A stretch of DNA of 64,000 nt from Tetragenococcus halophilus (GCF_021474685.1 NZ_JAKEIT010000011.1:1-64000); one strand, 5' to 3'; counted from the stretch's first letter, positions 54,091 to 63,312 are shown. Notes: generated by a model not told the origin, from the letters alone. A program made the numbers and translations.

Positions 54091-55257
54091 ATGAAAGTTA
54101 GTATTCTGGGATTAGGATATGTAGGACTGGCTAATGCGTTGCTTTTAAGTCAAAAAGAAAGGGTAAAAGCTTACGATATTGTTGAAGAAAAAGTTCAAAT
54201 GCTTCAAAGAAAAAGTTCGCCATTAGATGATCAAGAAGTACATGAGTTTTTACAACGCGATGATTTAGATATTGAATTTACAAGTGATTTTGAAGATGCG
54301 GTGAAATCTGTTGATTATCTAATTATTGCTACGCCAACGGATTATGACGAAAAGAAAAATTATTTTAATACGTCAACGGTCGAGAATGTGATTACAAAAG
54401 CACTAGAGATTCGGCCAGATGCAACATTTATCATTAAATCGACTGTACCTGTTGGCTATACTTTAGATGCAAAAGCAAAGTTTGGTACAGATAATATTAT
54501 CTTTTCTCCAGAGTTTTTACGAGAAGGTAAGGCTTTATATGATAATTTGTATCCTTCACGTATTATTGTAGGCGAAGATTCAAACCGTGGCCGAGAAATA
54601 GCCCAAATGTTTAAAGAAAACGTATTTAAAGAAGACGTAAATGTTTTGCTTACCCATCCGACTGAAGCGGAGGCAATCAAACTATTTTCAAATACTTATC
54701 TTGCGATGCGTGTAGCTTATTTTAATGAGTTGGATACTTATGCTGAATCAAGAGGTTTGGATACCAAAGAAATTATCGAAGGGGTCAGTCTGGATCCCCG
54801 TATTGGAAGCCATTATAATAATCCTTCATTTGGTTATGGCGGTTATTGCTTACCAAAAGATACGAAGCAATTGTTAGCAAACTATACAGAAGTTCCGCAA
54901 AATATTATGACTGCGATTGTGGATGCAAACCGTACAAGAAAAGACTTTGTTGCTGATCAAATTATCGCAAAAAATCCTGAGGTGGTTGGTATTTATCGAT
55001 TAACGATGAAAACTAATTCAGATAATTTTCGCCAATCAGCGATTCAAGGAATTATGAAACGTATTAAAGCTAAAGGCATTGAAGTTGTGGTTTTTGAACC
55101 ATCGTTAGATACAGATGAATTCTTTAATTCAAGGGTTGTGAAAGACTTTGATGAATTTAAGGCAGTATCAGAGGTGATTGTGTCTAACCGAATGGAAGAA
55201 GAATTGACAGATGTAAGAGATAAAGTTTACACGAGGGATATTTTTGGGAAGAATTAA
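54091..55257 (+). CDS. UDP-glucose 6-dehydrogenase family protein
   Basis: 388-aa nucleotide-sugar dehydrogenase: NAD fold [46 protein letters not shown] and the catalytic Cys in [10 protein letters not shown]. The short form and motifs match UDP-glucose dehydrogenases, giving UDP-glucuronate for the capsule; UDP-ManNAc is a less likely substrate. AGAGGGAGA precedes ATG 54091. GC content is higher than in the flanking genes. Confidence 0.92.
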   Translation: MKVSILGLGYVGLANALLLSQKERVKAYDIVEEKVQMLQRKSSPLDDQEVHEFLQRDDLDIEFTSDFEDAVKSVDYLIIATPTDYDEKKNYFNTSTVENVITKALEIRPDATFIIKSTVPVGYTLDAKAKFGTDNIIFSPEFLREGKALYDNLYPSRIIVGEDSNRGREIAQMFKENVFKEDVNVLLTHPTEAEAIKLFSNTYLAMRVAYFNELDTYAESRGLDTKEIIEGVSLDPRIGSHYNNPSFGYGGYCLPKDTKQLLANYTEVPQNIMTAIVDANRTRKDFVADQIIAKNPEVVGIYRLTMKTNSDNFRQSAIQGIMKRIKAKGIEVVVFEPSLDTDEFFNSRVVKDFDEFKAVSEVIVSNRMEEELTDVRDKVYTRDIFGKN

Positions 55258-55259
55258 AA

Positions 55260-56684
55260 ATGAAGAACATAGCTAAAAATTTTTTTTATCAAACAATTTT
55301 CCAACTTGCAAAAATAATTATGCCAGTTATCACTGTTCCAATTGTTTCAAATGCATTAGGGCCCGAAGGAATAGGCTTATATAATTATACGCAATCCATC
55401 GCAAAGTATTTTATGTTATTTGCAGGATTAGGAATTACTTTATATGGGAATCGAGCAATTGCTCTAGCTTGGAATAAAAAGCAAGATATTTCTAAAACAT
55501 TTTGGGAAATATTTTTTCTCAAGGCTTTTTCTACAATAATTATTTTATTTATTTATTTCGTAGTTGTATTTTTATTTTTTGAAAATAAAATGTTTTATAT
55601 CGTACAGTCATTAATCATTTTTGCAGTGTTTTTTGACATATCATGGTTTTTTATGGGTATTGAAGATTTTAAAAAAACCAGTATGAGCAATTTAGCGGTA
55701 CAAGTAGTTACTTTTTTACTGATACTATTTTTTATAAATGATAAAGATGATACGTTATTGTACACAATAATACAAGTTTCAGGTACATTTTTTTCGCAAC
55801 TGTCTGTGTGGTTATTTGTGTGGAAACATATAAAATTTAAACGTGTGGCAATCAAAGATAGTTTGCTACATTTTAAGGGTTCTGTTATGTATTTTTTCCC
55901 TAAAGTAGCGATTATGTTGTATACGAACTTAAATAAAACATTATTAGGGGTCATTGTAGGTAGTACTGCTGTAGGTTACTATACAAATTCTTTACAGCTA
56001 AATGATATTTTTATCACTATTATCACCACCTTAGATGTTGTTTTATTACCATATATGAGTGGACTATTTGCTAGAGAGAGTACTGGTAGAATTGTTCAAT
56101 TAATGAATACTACGATTCATTTACAGCTATTTTTCTCTATTTCTATCATGTTTGGTATGCTAACTGTGTTTGATAAATTAGTTCCCTGGTTTTTTGGTGA
56201 AAAATTTCTATTTGTTAATAATGTAATTCCCTGGATAGTTATTTTAATTGTAATTAAACCTTTGGGTATGTCAATTTCAAGGCAATACTTAATGCCAATA
56301 GGTAAAATAGGTGAGTATAATAAATCAGTAATTATTGGTGCGGTTATTAACATTCTTACAAATTTAATTTTATTACCTACAATCGGTTTCTGGGGAGTCG
56401 TTATTTCAACAATTAGTGCAGAATTTTTTGTCACTTTTGTTCGAACAATATCATTTTTGAAAACCACAGATTTTAACTTTGATTTACGAAAGATAGGTCG
56501 CTATTTGTTTTCGGGTTTAATTATGTGTTTGGTTACTCGATTTGTAACAAGAAATATGTCAGCTTCAGCCGTGACAAATATTATACAAGTTTTGTTGGCA
56601 GTACCTATTTATTTCGGCTTGACGATAATATTACGAGTAAACCCAATATTAGATTATATTAAAGAGAGAAAAAAACAACTATAA
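55260..56684 (+). CDS. Wzx-type flippase
   Basis: 474-aa membrane protein with 12-14 helices of the polysaccharide flippase (MATE/MVF) superfamily: FFYQTIFQLAKIIMPVIT start, ALGPEGIGLYNYTQSIAKYF and GNRAIALAW are typical. It moves the lipid-linked repeat unit to the outer face for Wzy. It starts 2 bp after the dehydrogenase stop. Confidence 0.92.
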   Translation: MKNIAKNFFYQTIFQLAKIIMPVITVPIVSNALGPEGIGLYNYTQSIAKYFMLFAGLGITLYGNRAIALAWNKKQDISKTFWEIFFLKAFSTIIILFIYFVVVFLFFENKMFYIVQSLIIFAVFFDISWFFMGIEDFKKTSMSNLAVQVVTFLLILFFINDKDDTLLYTIIQVSGTFFSQLSVWLFVWKHIKFKRVAIKDSLLHFKGSVMYFFPKVAIMLYTNLNKTLLGVIVGSTAVGYYTNSLQLNDIFITIITTLDVVLLPYMSGLFARESTGRIVQLMNTTIHLQLFFSISIMFGMLTVFDKLVPWFFGEKFLFVNNVIPWIVILIVIKPLGMSISRQYLMPIGKIGEYNKSVIIGAVINILTNLILLPTIGFWGVVISTISAEFFVTFVRTISFLKTTDFNFDLRKIGRYLFSGLIMCLVTRFVTRNMSASAVTNIIQVLLAVPIYFGLTIILRVNPILDYIKERKKQL

Positions 56685-56969
56685 ATAGGTATAACAACTT
56701 TGGAAATAATATATGATGCCAAGAAATAAGCTAAAATTAATATATTTATGTTTTTTAATTATTTTCAGATAAAATACGCTTCGTGTTATTGCAGTATGTT
56801 AATGGTTAACGTAAACGTATTTATGGAAATATTAATCACCTGGCGTCCCAGTAGGCTGAAAGATAAACAAAAAGTGAGCTTGATTTGATAAAAAACGCTC
56901 GAAAATGTGACCCAAATATTGAGGTAACTCTTAATAGTACTTTTTATTATAGAATTAAGGTGGATATAA
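56685..56969 (+). other. Gap with a degenerate IS3 end
   Basis: No supported gene. It includes a degraded match (56896-56928) to the left end of the IS3 element at 57965, and the ribosome binding site of the GT2 gene. Confidence 0.5.
56896..56928. repeat. Degenerate relic of an IS3-family end
   Basis: CGCTCGAAAATGTG and AAATATTGAGGTAA resemble the inner and outer parts of the IS end repeated at 57965-58026 and 61578-61638. Confidence 0.45.
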
Positions 56970-57917
56970 ATGACCAATTTAACAATTATAATACCGCATT
57001 ATAATTCAATAAATAGTTTATCGAAATTATTGGATACAATCCCCTCTGTAAACGATATACAAATAATAATAATAGATGATAAAAGTGAAAATAAAGTTAA
57101 AAGTAAACTTGTTGCCTTATCTAAAAGAGCTAGTGCTACTTTGTTATTTAATAATACTGAAAAAAAAGGCGCTGGAGTATGTCGTAATATTGGAATTGAA
57201 AATGCTAAAGGCAAGTGGATATTATTTGCAGATTCTGATGATTTGTTTGTTGAAGGCTTTTATACGAATATATTATATTATTTTAATTCCAATAATGATG
57301 TGGTTTTTTTCCCTCCAACTAGTATTGACTTAAGTGATGGGGAAATTTCTGATAGACATATTAATAAATCAAAGTATATGAAAAATTACTTAACTAATAG
57401 AACACTAGAAAATGAGACATATTTGAGATATTTTATTGTTGTTCCGTGGTCAAAATTAATAAGGAAAGAATTTATTAAAAAGAATTTTTTGTATTTTGAT
57501 GAAATTATTGCATCAAATGATGTAATGTTTTCAACAAAGGTAGGTTATTATATGAAGGTCTTTGAGGTATCGACTAAGATAATATATTGTGTGACTAAAA
57601 GTAAAGGGACTCTTACTACAAATATTAGTGAAGCAGTTTATATTTCCAGGTTGGATACATTTATCAAACAAACTAATTTTTTAAAAAAGAATTTGAGAGA
57701 TGACGAATTAAAATATATTAGCTTTAGTGGTAGGACGATGATCGTAAACGCCATTAAATATAAACTACCTATAAAGACAATTTTTGCAACCATAAAAAAA
57801 TTACATGAGAATAATATAGAAATATTCAATTGGCAATTATTAAACCCAGTAAAGCTAACAAATAAAATTAAAAAAGTTCTTAATTCGTATAAAAAAGAAA
57901 AGAACTATTTTGATTGA
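56970..57917 (+). CDS. GT2-family glycosyltransferase
   Basis: 315-aa GT-A enzyme: TIIIPHYNSINSLSKLL, IIIIDDKSEN, KKGAGVCRNIGIENAKGKW and the metal-binding FADSDDLF. The inverting transferase would add one capsule sugar; which one is unknown. It lies after wzx and a gap with IS debris, so it may have joined the cluster separately. It is very AT-rich. ATG 56970 follows AAGGTGG. Confidence 0.88.
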   Translation: MTNLTIIIPHYNSINSLSKLLDTIPSVNDIQIIIIDDKSENKVKSKLVALSKRASATLLFNNTEKKGAGVCRNIGIENAKGKWILFADSDDLFVEGFYTNILYYFNSNNDVVFFPPTSIDLSDGEISDRHINKSKYMKNYLTNRTLENETYLRYFIVVPWSKLIRKEFIKKNFLYFDEIIASNDVMFSTKVGYYMKVFEVSTKIIYCVTKSKGTLTTNISEAVYISRLDTFIKQTNFLKKNLRDDELKYISFSGRTMIVNAIKYKLPIKTIFATIKKLHENNIEIFNWQLLNPVKLTNKIKKVLNSYKKEKNYFD

Positions 57918-58034
57918 TTATCTGGTTGTCCGTAATTACTGTGTGTATAAAACAAGCAAAGATCTGGATTTACGTCAATATTCTGGACACATTTTTTTGA
58001 GAGTCTTTTTTCGAAACGAATCCACTCTAGAGAA

Positions 58035-58098
58035 TGTCATCATTTCCGCTTAATATCAAATGGAAAAACGTATTTGACATTAAGCGGAAACGATGACA
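58035..58098. repeat. 27-bp inverted repeat inside the IS3 element
   Basis: TGTCATCATTTCCGCTTAAT and following bases pair with the segment ending ATTAAGCGGAAACGATGACA. The arms are 27 bp with two G-T type mismatches and a 10-base loop. It lies between the orfB stop and the element end. Confidence 0.85.
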
Positions 58099-58150
58099 AG
58101 GAGGCCTCGTGGATAAGTTCCTCAAAAAAATGTGTGGGGAAACTCTAGAC

Positions 58151-59023
58151 CTATGCCAACATTTTTGCTTGATCTTCCGCTTGCTGGGGCGTCAGGTAGT
58201 TGATATTCCCGTGAATCCGTTCGCGATTGTACCAACCATTAATATATTGGAATAAAGCGAGACGGGCTTCGTCAAAACTTCTATAGTGCTTCAAATAAAC
58301 TTCTTCCTTTTTCAAGGTCGCATGAAAAGATTCAATCCCTGAATTATCATAGGGCGTTCCTTTGCGACTGTAAGAATGATTGATGTGACATTGTAGGAGA
58401 AGATTTTCAAATTCATAGCTCGTATATTGCGTGCCTAAATCTGTTTGTAAGATGAGTCCCTTACCATCTTTTAATTGTTGATTTTGCATGGCTTGCTGAA
58501 AAGCTTCCACTACAATCGGAGTGGTCATCTGTTTACCATAAGAATAGCCAATAATTTTACGAGAATATAAGTCCATGACAGAAGCCAAGTAAGTCCAGCC
58601 TTCTTTTTGCGTATGAATATAGGTAATATCTGCACTCCATTTTTGGTTGATCGAAGTCGTAGAGAAATCTTGTTTCAAGAGATTCTCACGAGATTCCACT
58701 TTTTCATGATTGCTTGCTGGACGATATTTTTTTCGAATAATGGAACGAATACCAAGTTCTCGCATCAATCGTTGGACGCGTTTTAAGCTCACTTTCCAAC
58801 CGTATTGGACTAACTTATGCGTGATTTTGGGCGCGCCATAACGGTGCTTGCTTTTCTCGTAAATCTGTAGAATTTCTTCTTTTAATTGTTCATTCTTTTG
58901 GTTCCTTCGGCTCGGACAACGGTTCTTGGAGGCATAGTAAGTCGACTTCGATACCTCGAGTACGTTCGTTAATGTACGTACGGGGTATTCTTGACGCTCT
59001 TCATCAATAATTTCATAAATCAA
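58151..59023 (-). CDS. IS3-family transposase OrfB
   Basis: 290-aa integrase-like transposase. An HTH_21 region (YGAPKITHKLVQYGWKVS) precedes the rve core with catalytic Asp in WSADITYI, Asp in LQTDLGTQYTS and Glu in NSGIESFHATLKKE. It is normally made as an OrfAB fusion by -1 frameshifting at the A7 run near 59062-59068. All catalytic residues are intact. Confidence 0.94.
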   Translation of the reverse strand: MIYEIIDEERQEYPVRTLTNVLEVSKSTYYASKNRCPSRRNQKNEQLKEEILQIYEKSKHRYGAPKITHKLVQYGWKVSLKRVQRLMRELGIRSIIRKKYRPASNHEKVESRENLLKQDFSTTSINQKWSADITYIHTQKEGWTYLASVMDLYSRKIIGYSYGKQMTTPIVVEAFQQAMQNQQLKDGKGLILQTDLGTQYTSYEFENLLLQCHINHSYSRKGTPYDNSGIESFHATLKKEEVYLKHYRSFDEARLALFQYINGWYNRERIHGNINYLTPQQAEDQAKMLA

Positions 59024-59034
59024 CGTGTCATCAC

Positions 59035-59289
59035 TTACTCTTTCGTGAATATGGTGATAGCTTTTTTTAGGATATCAATCTCCTGTTTCATACGATGCAT
59101 TTCCTTCTCCATTTGATGAATATCTGCCTGACTTTTGCCGGTTTCTTCATCCGGGGTATACGCTTTTTTCCAGTTATATATCGTTGCTTCTGAAATCCCA
59201 TATTCACGTGCCAAAGAAGGAACACTTTGTCCTTGTTCATTTAATTGAAGAATCAATTCTCTTGTTTCTTGGTTGTATCGTTGTGTCAT
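59035..59289 (-). CDS. IS3-family transposase OrfA
   Basis: 84-aa protein with an HTH (SVPSLAREYGISEATIYNWKK) and a C-terminal leucine-zipper-like helix (MEKEMHRMKQEIDILKKAI), the usual OrfA layout. I take ATG 59289 (MTQRYNQET), with GAAAGGATG upstream; an ATG six codons earlier lies on that site. A run of seven A near the end is the likely frameshift signal for OrfAB. Confidence 0.9.
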   Translation of the reverse strand: MTQRYNQETRELILQLNEQGQSVPSLAREYGISEATIYNWKKAYTPDEETGKSQADIHQMEKEMHRMKQEIDILKKAITIFTKE

Positions 59290-59360
59290 AAACGGACATC
59301 CTTTCATAGAATATTATAGTACTCTACAAGTATGTGTCCATAAAACTAACCTAACACCAA

Positions 59361-59597
59361 ATTGCTTCTACAACATTTTCTGTGTACCTTATACATGAGC
59401 ATCCATTAATAAGGAACTTATTATGGGAAGAAGTAATGATTGTTGTAAATAAAGATAGTTCCCTTTCTATTATAATTTTGGGGCTTGGATTTTCAGTAGT
59501 CATATTTGTATTGTGCAGTTTAATAGATTTATTGAAACAAACTTTATTTAAGAAAGTACTACAAGTACAAAAGCTAGTAAGAAAAGATGGTAAATAA
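59361..59597 (+). pseudogene. C-terminal fragment of an acyltransferase-3 family membrane protein
   Basis: The open frame reads IASTTFSVYLIHEHPLIRN, typical of the penultimate helix of acyltransferase-3 proteins, then one more helix (SIIILGLGFSVVIFVLCSL) and a basic end. The 5' part is missing: the frame runs straight into the end of the IS3 element at 59359. It was probably a capsule O-acetyltransferase. Confidence 0.72.
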
Positions 59598-59644
59598 CGT
59601 TGATTGTAAAATTAAGATAAACAACTAAAAAAATTATTTGTGCT

Positions 59645-59803
59645 TTGTTCAAGATAGTTCTGATAAAAAATTACGGAGTGTGTACAAATGAGCGGTATTT
59701 ATCTTTTATAGGAATTGAGGCTTATATGGTGCTTACAACAGTACTAAAAAATAATCCACTATATGAATTAATAAAAAGTAGAGAGAAGTCTTTCATTAAT
59801 TAA
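59645..59803 (+). pseudogene. Short unrecognised ORF or gene fragment
   Basis: A frame of 52 codons from TTG 59645 reads through RYLSFIGIEAYMVLTTVL and ends YELIKSREKSFIN. It has no ribosome binding site and looks like the 3' end of a larger gene. I do not recognise the family. Confidence 0.35.
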
Positions 59804-59823
59804 AATCTATGGAGGTAGTATAG

Positions 59824-60567
59824 TTGAATAACATATTATGGACTGGAGGATGGGATTCGACGTTCCGTGTTTTAAGTTTGGTTATATTACAAAACAAAGA
59901 GGTGCAACCTTATTATATTATTGATCCGGGACGCGCTTCTAATGAAGTTGAGCTGATGACAATGGAGAAGATAAGGAAAGAGGTTGTTAGAAAGTTTCCA
60001 AATACTAAAGGACTGATTAAGAAAACAACCGTAGTAAACATGGGTTCAATACTTGAGAATAAAGATATAAGCCAGAAGTTCCAAAAATTGAAAGAAAGTT
60101 CCTTTATGGGAAGTCAGTATGACTGGTTAGCTTGTTACTCAGAAGCAAAAGGAATTAGCAATCTTGAGCTTAGTATTCATCAAGATGATAAAGCCACATT
60201 TTTTGTAAGGCAAAACGTAAAAAAAGTAGTTGAAGCTGATGATGAATATTATAAATTAAGAGATGATCTTTATGATACTGATTATGATATTTTTAAATAT
60301 TATCACTTTCCTTTATTGGATCTGTCAAAAAAAGATATGGAAAATATTGCAAAAGCAAACAACTTTGATTCTATAATGGAAATGACTTGGTTTTGTTTCA
60401 ATCCTACTTGGAGAAAAACACCGTGTGGTTATTGTAATCCATGTAAATATACACGAGAAGAAGGGTTGGGAAGGCGCGTTCCTTCGAAATTTATGGGGAT
60501 GTATAATCGTGTGGAAAATGCGTTTTATTATCGAATTAAAAGGTTATTTAGGAAGATGAGTATATGA
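59824..60567 (+). CDS. QueC-like PP-loop ATP pyrophosphatase
   Basis: 247-aa protein starting NNILWTGGWDSTFRVLSL, the PP-loop (SGGxDS-type) of adenylating enzymes. Near the C-terminus, CFNPTWRKTPCGYCNPC supplies a four-cysteine Zn site like that of 7-cyano-7-deazaguanine synthase (QueC). No queDEF genes are near, so queuosine synthesis is unlikely to be its local role. Similar proteins occur in surface-polysaccharide loci, where they may build a modified group. The start is TTG 59824, with GGAGG upstream. Confidence 0.78.
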   Translation: MNNILWTGGWDSTFRVLSLVILQNKEVQPYYIIDPGRASNEVELMTMEKIRKEVVRKFPNTKGLIKKTTVVNMGSILENKDISQKFQKLKESSFMGSQYDWLACYSEAKGISNLELSIHQDDKATFFVRQNVKKVVEADDEYYKLRDDLYDTDYDIFKYYHFPLLDLSKKDMENIAKANNFDSIMEMTWFCFNPTWRKTPCGYCNPCKYTREEGLGRRVPSKFMGMYNRVENAFYYRIKRLFRKMSI

Positions 60568-60662
60568 ATATTCAAAATAAGTATTAGTATACATTTTGGA
60601 GGACATTTATCTTTGACTGTTGTGTTATATGAAAAAATTTAAAAAGGAGTTTTTTTATATAT

Positions 60663-60890
60663 GAACTAAATTTTAGAGAGTTAGATATATTAGAAAGCAT
60701 TTCAAACGATAAGTTGGTAGGTGCTAGTACACTGGGGATTTTGGATTACAACGAACAATCTGCAACTGAATTGGTTGATGATTTAGCAAATAAGGGCTAT
60801 ATAAAACTTGAAAATGGCTCATCTATTGGTGAACATATAGTTATTGGACTGACAGATCAAGGAGAAAGGATTTTACGGCAAAATAAATAA
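60663..60890 (+). pseudogene. Small winged-helix-like protein gene with a start frameshift
   Basis: The frame from 60663 encodes 75 residues (ELNFRELDILESISNDKL ... LTDQGERILRQNK) that look like a winged-helix DNA-binding protein. AAAAAGGAG and ATG 60661 are well placed, but that ATG is in another frame and meets TAA after two codons. One missing base after ATG would explain this. No other start lies near. Confidence 0.5.
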
Positions 60891-60982
60891 AAATTTAGGT
60901 CAACAGGAACTTAATGATATAAAGAGACGAACTATGTTCAGTCAATAGATAGAAATAGAACAAAAAATAAGGAGGAAATGAC

Positions 60983-61480
60983 GTGACACAAGTAATAGGC
61001 GCGTTTGGCTTTATATTTTTCTTAATAGCAATAATAAAGCTATTGAAAGAACGCGCAGATTCAAAAGATAGAAAAAAGATCATTCTAGGCGGGGGCTTTT
61101 TACTTTTAGGATGTTTAGTTATGTTGTTTAGCACTGATGAACTTACAGAAAAAGAATATCTCCAGGAAATCGCACAAATAACAGTTGATAGCGATGATAA
61201 AATCAAACAAACAGATGCTTATTCAGATGCGGACATAAACGAAACTGTAGAATTTTTGGATGAAGAGATAAAAAAAGTAGATTCATTGGATCCTCCAGAA
61301 AGTCTACCACAAGAGATTAAAGATTCTCAAGATACTTTACATGAAGGAATGGAAAAAATTAAGATAGGAATAAGAGATTCAGATTCAGAAGAACTTCAAA
61401 ATGGACAAACAATAGTCGCAATGGCACAAATTTTGTACAGTGATTATATAGATAAAAATCCCGATTTATTTGAAGAGTAA
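60983..61480 (+). CDS. Small membrane protein with acidic C-terminal domain
   Basis: 165-aa protein with two N-terminal helices (about residues 4-20 and 35-50) and an acidic helical extracellular part (VEFLDEEIKKVDSLDPPESLP). The start is GTG 60983, with AAGGAGG upstream. I recognise no family. It sits in the accessory zone after the capsule cluster. Confidence 0.65.
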   Translation: MTQVIGAFGFIFFLIAIIKLLKERADSKDRKKIILGGGFLLLGCLVMLFSTDELTEKEYLQEIAQITVDSDDKIKQTDAYSDADINETVEFLDEEIKKVDSLDPPESLPQEIKDSQDTLHEGMEKIKIGIRDSDSEELQNGQTIVAMAQILYSDYIDKNPDLFEE

Positions 61481-61577
61481 GTGAAGCTGCAACTTTTGAT
61501 TTAGCATATAATTTGTAAAAAATATTAATTTTAAGGTAACTTGTTGGTTGTATTTTTTAAATGATGATGTCCTTGGA

Positions 61578-61638
61578 AGTGAATTCGTTTCAAAAAAAAA
61601 CTCTCAAAAAATGTGTCTAAAATATTGACGTAAATCCA
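61578..61638. repeat. Inverted relic of the IS3 left end
   Basis: 61 bp that are about 90 percent identical, in reverse complement, to 57965-58026, ending at the same CA terminus. Only the end of the element remains. Confidence 0.82.
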
Positions 61639-61728
61639 AACGCTGGAAAAACTCATGATCATGGTACTGGTTTTCGTATTAATGTTGAACGTTTACTTAA
61701 ATATGCTGATGTAAAAAGAATACAATAA
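61639..61728 (+). pseudogene. C-terminal fragment of an unidentified protein
   Basis: The frame outside the IS relic reads NAGKTHDHGTGFRINVERL and ends YADVKRIQ, TAA. It is the last 29 codons of a gene cut by the IS. The HDHGTG segment resembles ends of some secreted or phage-related proteins, but I cannot name it. Confidence 0.4.
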
Positions 61729-61821
61729 CATAAGTTGGACTAAATAAGAGAAAAGTAATGTATTTTTTAGATTAATATGAATCCCTTTTATTAGTGAGAG
61801 TGTTATTAAAGGAGTTATGCT

Positions 61822-62913
61822 ATGATAAGCGATTATGTAAAGAATAATAGCTCATTACATGAATTACAATTTGCTGAATATAAAAACCAGGGAAAAAATC
61901 CCCCGATAGGTTTGGTTAAATTTATAGACAAATGTCATATTAATGAACTAGCAGAGTATAATGTAATTTATTTTAGTAATGTCAAGGATTTCAAAGAGAA
62001 AGATGAGAAAAACGAAGATATAAGAAAAGATAATGAAGAGGGCAAATATTATTTTAAAAATAGGAAGAAAGTTAGCCTTGAGGATATAACAAAGGAATGT
62101 CAAGCGCAAACGTATATTACATCATTCACATTATTGTTTGAAGAAGACTTTGATAAAGATGGAAAAATTAAACAAAATAAGATAAACTTGCTAAAAAGAC
62201 ATGAAAGTGGTAAAGAAAGTAGACCATTTGTTACTATAAATTTTTCTAATTTTATTAGTAATGTAAAGAAAATAGAAGTGAATACTCCACGATTAGTAAA
62301 TAAACATTTACCAAGTCCTAAAGTAAAAGGTTTATCAAATATAAGTGAAATTTATGGAGGATATAAAGAAGAGAAAGAGATATGTGATTGGATTGATAGT
62401 TTAAAACATATTGAACAAGACGTGAAAGATGAAGCAAAAAAGCAGCTAACAAGTTGTAGAGATATTGATAATACTGTATGGGAGGCGCTTCGTAATACAG
62501 GATGTATAAAATCGGAAAAAAATGCCGATAAGAAAGAACTTGAAGCGTTTACAATTCACGGTGGATATGTGTATTATAATGATCACTTTGATCCTTTTAC
62601 AGAAAAAGCAAAATTTATATATGATGACGACAATAATTGTGAATTTAACAGACTTACTCCAAACGAAAAGCATAGCTTTTATGAAAAATTAATTGAATGC
62701 TGTATAGCGTTGAAAAGGGAACGTTACGCTGAGGAAACTGAGTATAGATTGTTAATTAGTAATTTTTTCTTTAATAAAGAATTAAATGGGATTGAACTAA
62801 ATCTTGATCAAATTTTTAATTTTAATTATAAAAAACATGAGTATGAGGATTTAGATAACTTGAAAAGAGAAGATTTTAAGGACCTTACAAATATTCTTAA
62901 AGATCAAATTTAA
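61822..62913 (+). CDS. Unknown cytoplasmic protein, possibly DUF2971-like
   Basis: 363-aa charged, soluble protein without a signal or membrane segment. Near the C-terminus, ALKRERYAEETEYRLLIS resembles the K...Y..E.E.R signature of DUF2971 proteins, which occur in defence-like islands; the rest is not recognisable. AAAGGAG precedes ATG 61822. It is flanked by gene debris, fitting an accessory or defence function. The family call is tentative. Confidence 0.6.
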   Translation: MISDYVKNNSSLHELQFAEYKNQGKNPPIGLVKFIDKCHINELAEYNVIYFSNVKDFKEKDEKNEDIRKDNEEGKYYFKNRKKVSLEDITKECQAQTYITSFTLLFEEDFDKDGKIKQNKINLLKRHESGKESRPFVTINFSNFISNVKKIEVNTPRLVNKHLPSPKVKGLSNISEIYGGYKEEKEICDWIDSLKHIEQDVKDEAKKQLTSCRDIDNTVWEALRNTGCIKSEKNADKKELEAFTIHGGYVYYNDHFDPFTEKAKFIYDDDNNCEFNRLTPNEKHSFYEKLIECCIALKRERYAEETEYRLLISNFFFNKELNGIELNLDQIFNFNYKKHEYEDLDNLKREDFKDLTNILKDQI

Positions 62914-62941
62914 AAATTGTTAGAAAAAATTTGATTAGTAT

Positions 62942-63202
62942 TTGAGTGGCTTAACCCAAAAAGTCAATCATGATGATTTTTATGGCACGACAGGTGTCGG
63001 CCCCGATTTAATGACCGGTGCGCAGGAAGCTTTGCGCTCTATGATCGATTATGTATCTGAAACCTATAATATTAAGAAAATCGATGCGTATTTACTTGCG
63101 AGCCTTTGTGTTGATTTGAAAATATCTGAAATCGTTGATGCAGGACAATATGTTGTTAGTGCATTATTACCACTTTCTATTTTTAATGATTCACAGGAAT
63201 AA
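62942..63202 (+). pseudogene. C-terminal fragment of acetamidase/formamidase
   Basis: About 86 codons matching the end of the FmdA/AmdA family: TGVGPDLMTGAQEALRSMID, then KIDAYLLASLCVDLKISEIVD and a VSALLPLSIF end. Full-length members are about 300 aa, so roughly the first two thirds are missing. No ribosome binding site is present. Confidence 0.75.
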
Positions 63203-63312
63203 AAACTTAGTAGCGCAGTACCTATGTCGATGGTATTGCACTACTATTTTGTAAAGTGTAAATGTGGGATAAATATATAAGCTGAGTAGCCAATTAAAAG
63301 AATTTAAGTTTG

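Larger units (their letters stand above)
57965..59359 (-). mobile_element. IS3-family (IS150-like) insertion sequence
   Basis: About 1395 bp. Proposed ends are TGGATTTACGTC...TGGACACAT at the left and ATGTGTCCAT...CTAACACCA at the right. They pair as imperfect 28-bp inverted repeats with 21 identities, starting TG and ending CA. It contains orfA and orfB with a slippery A run between. No direct target duplication is visible (ATC against AAT). It truncates an acyltransferase gene on its right side. Confidence 0.82.

Noticed and set aside
57984-59340. Shorter IS3 boundaries at TGGACACAT on both sides
   Set aside because: The flanking 19 bases also match between the two ends and recur with the relic at 61578, so the terminal repeats extend to 57965 and 59359.
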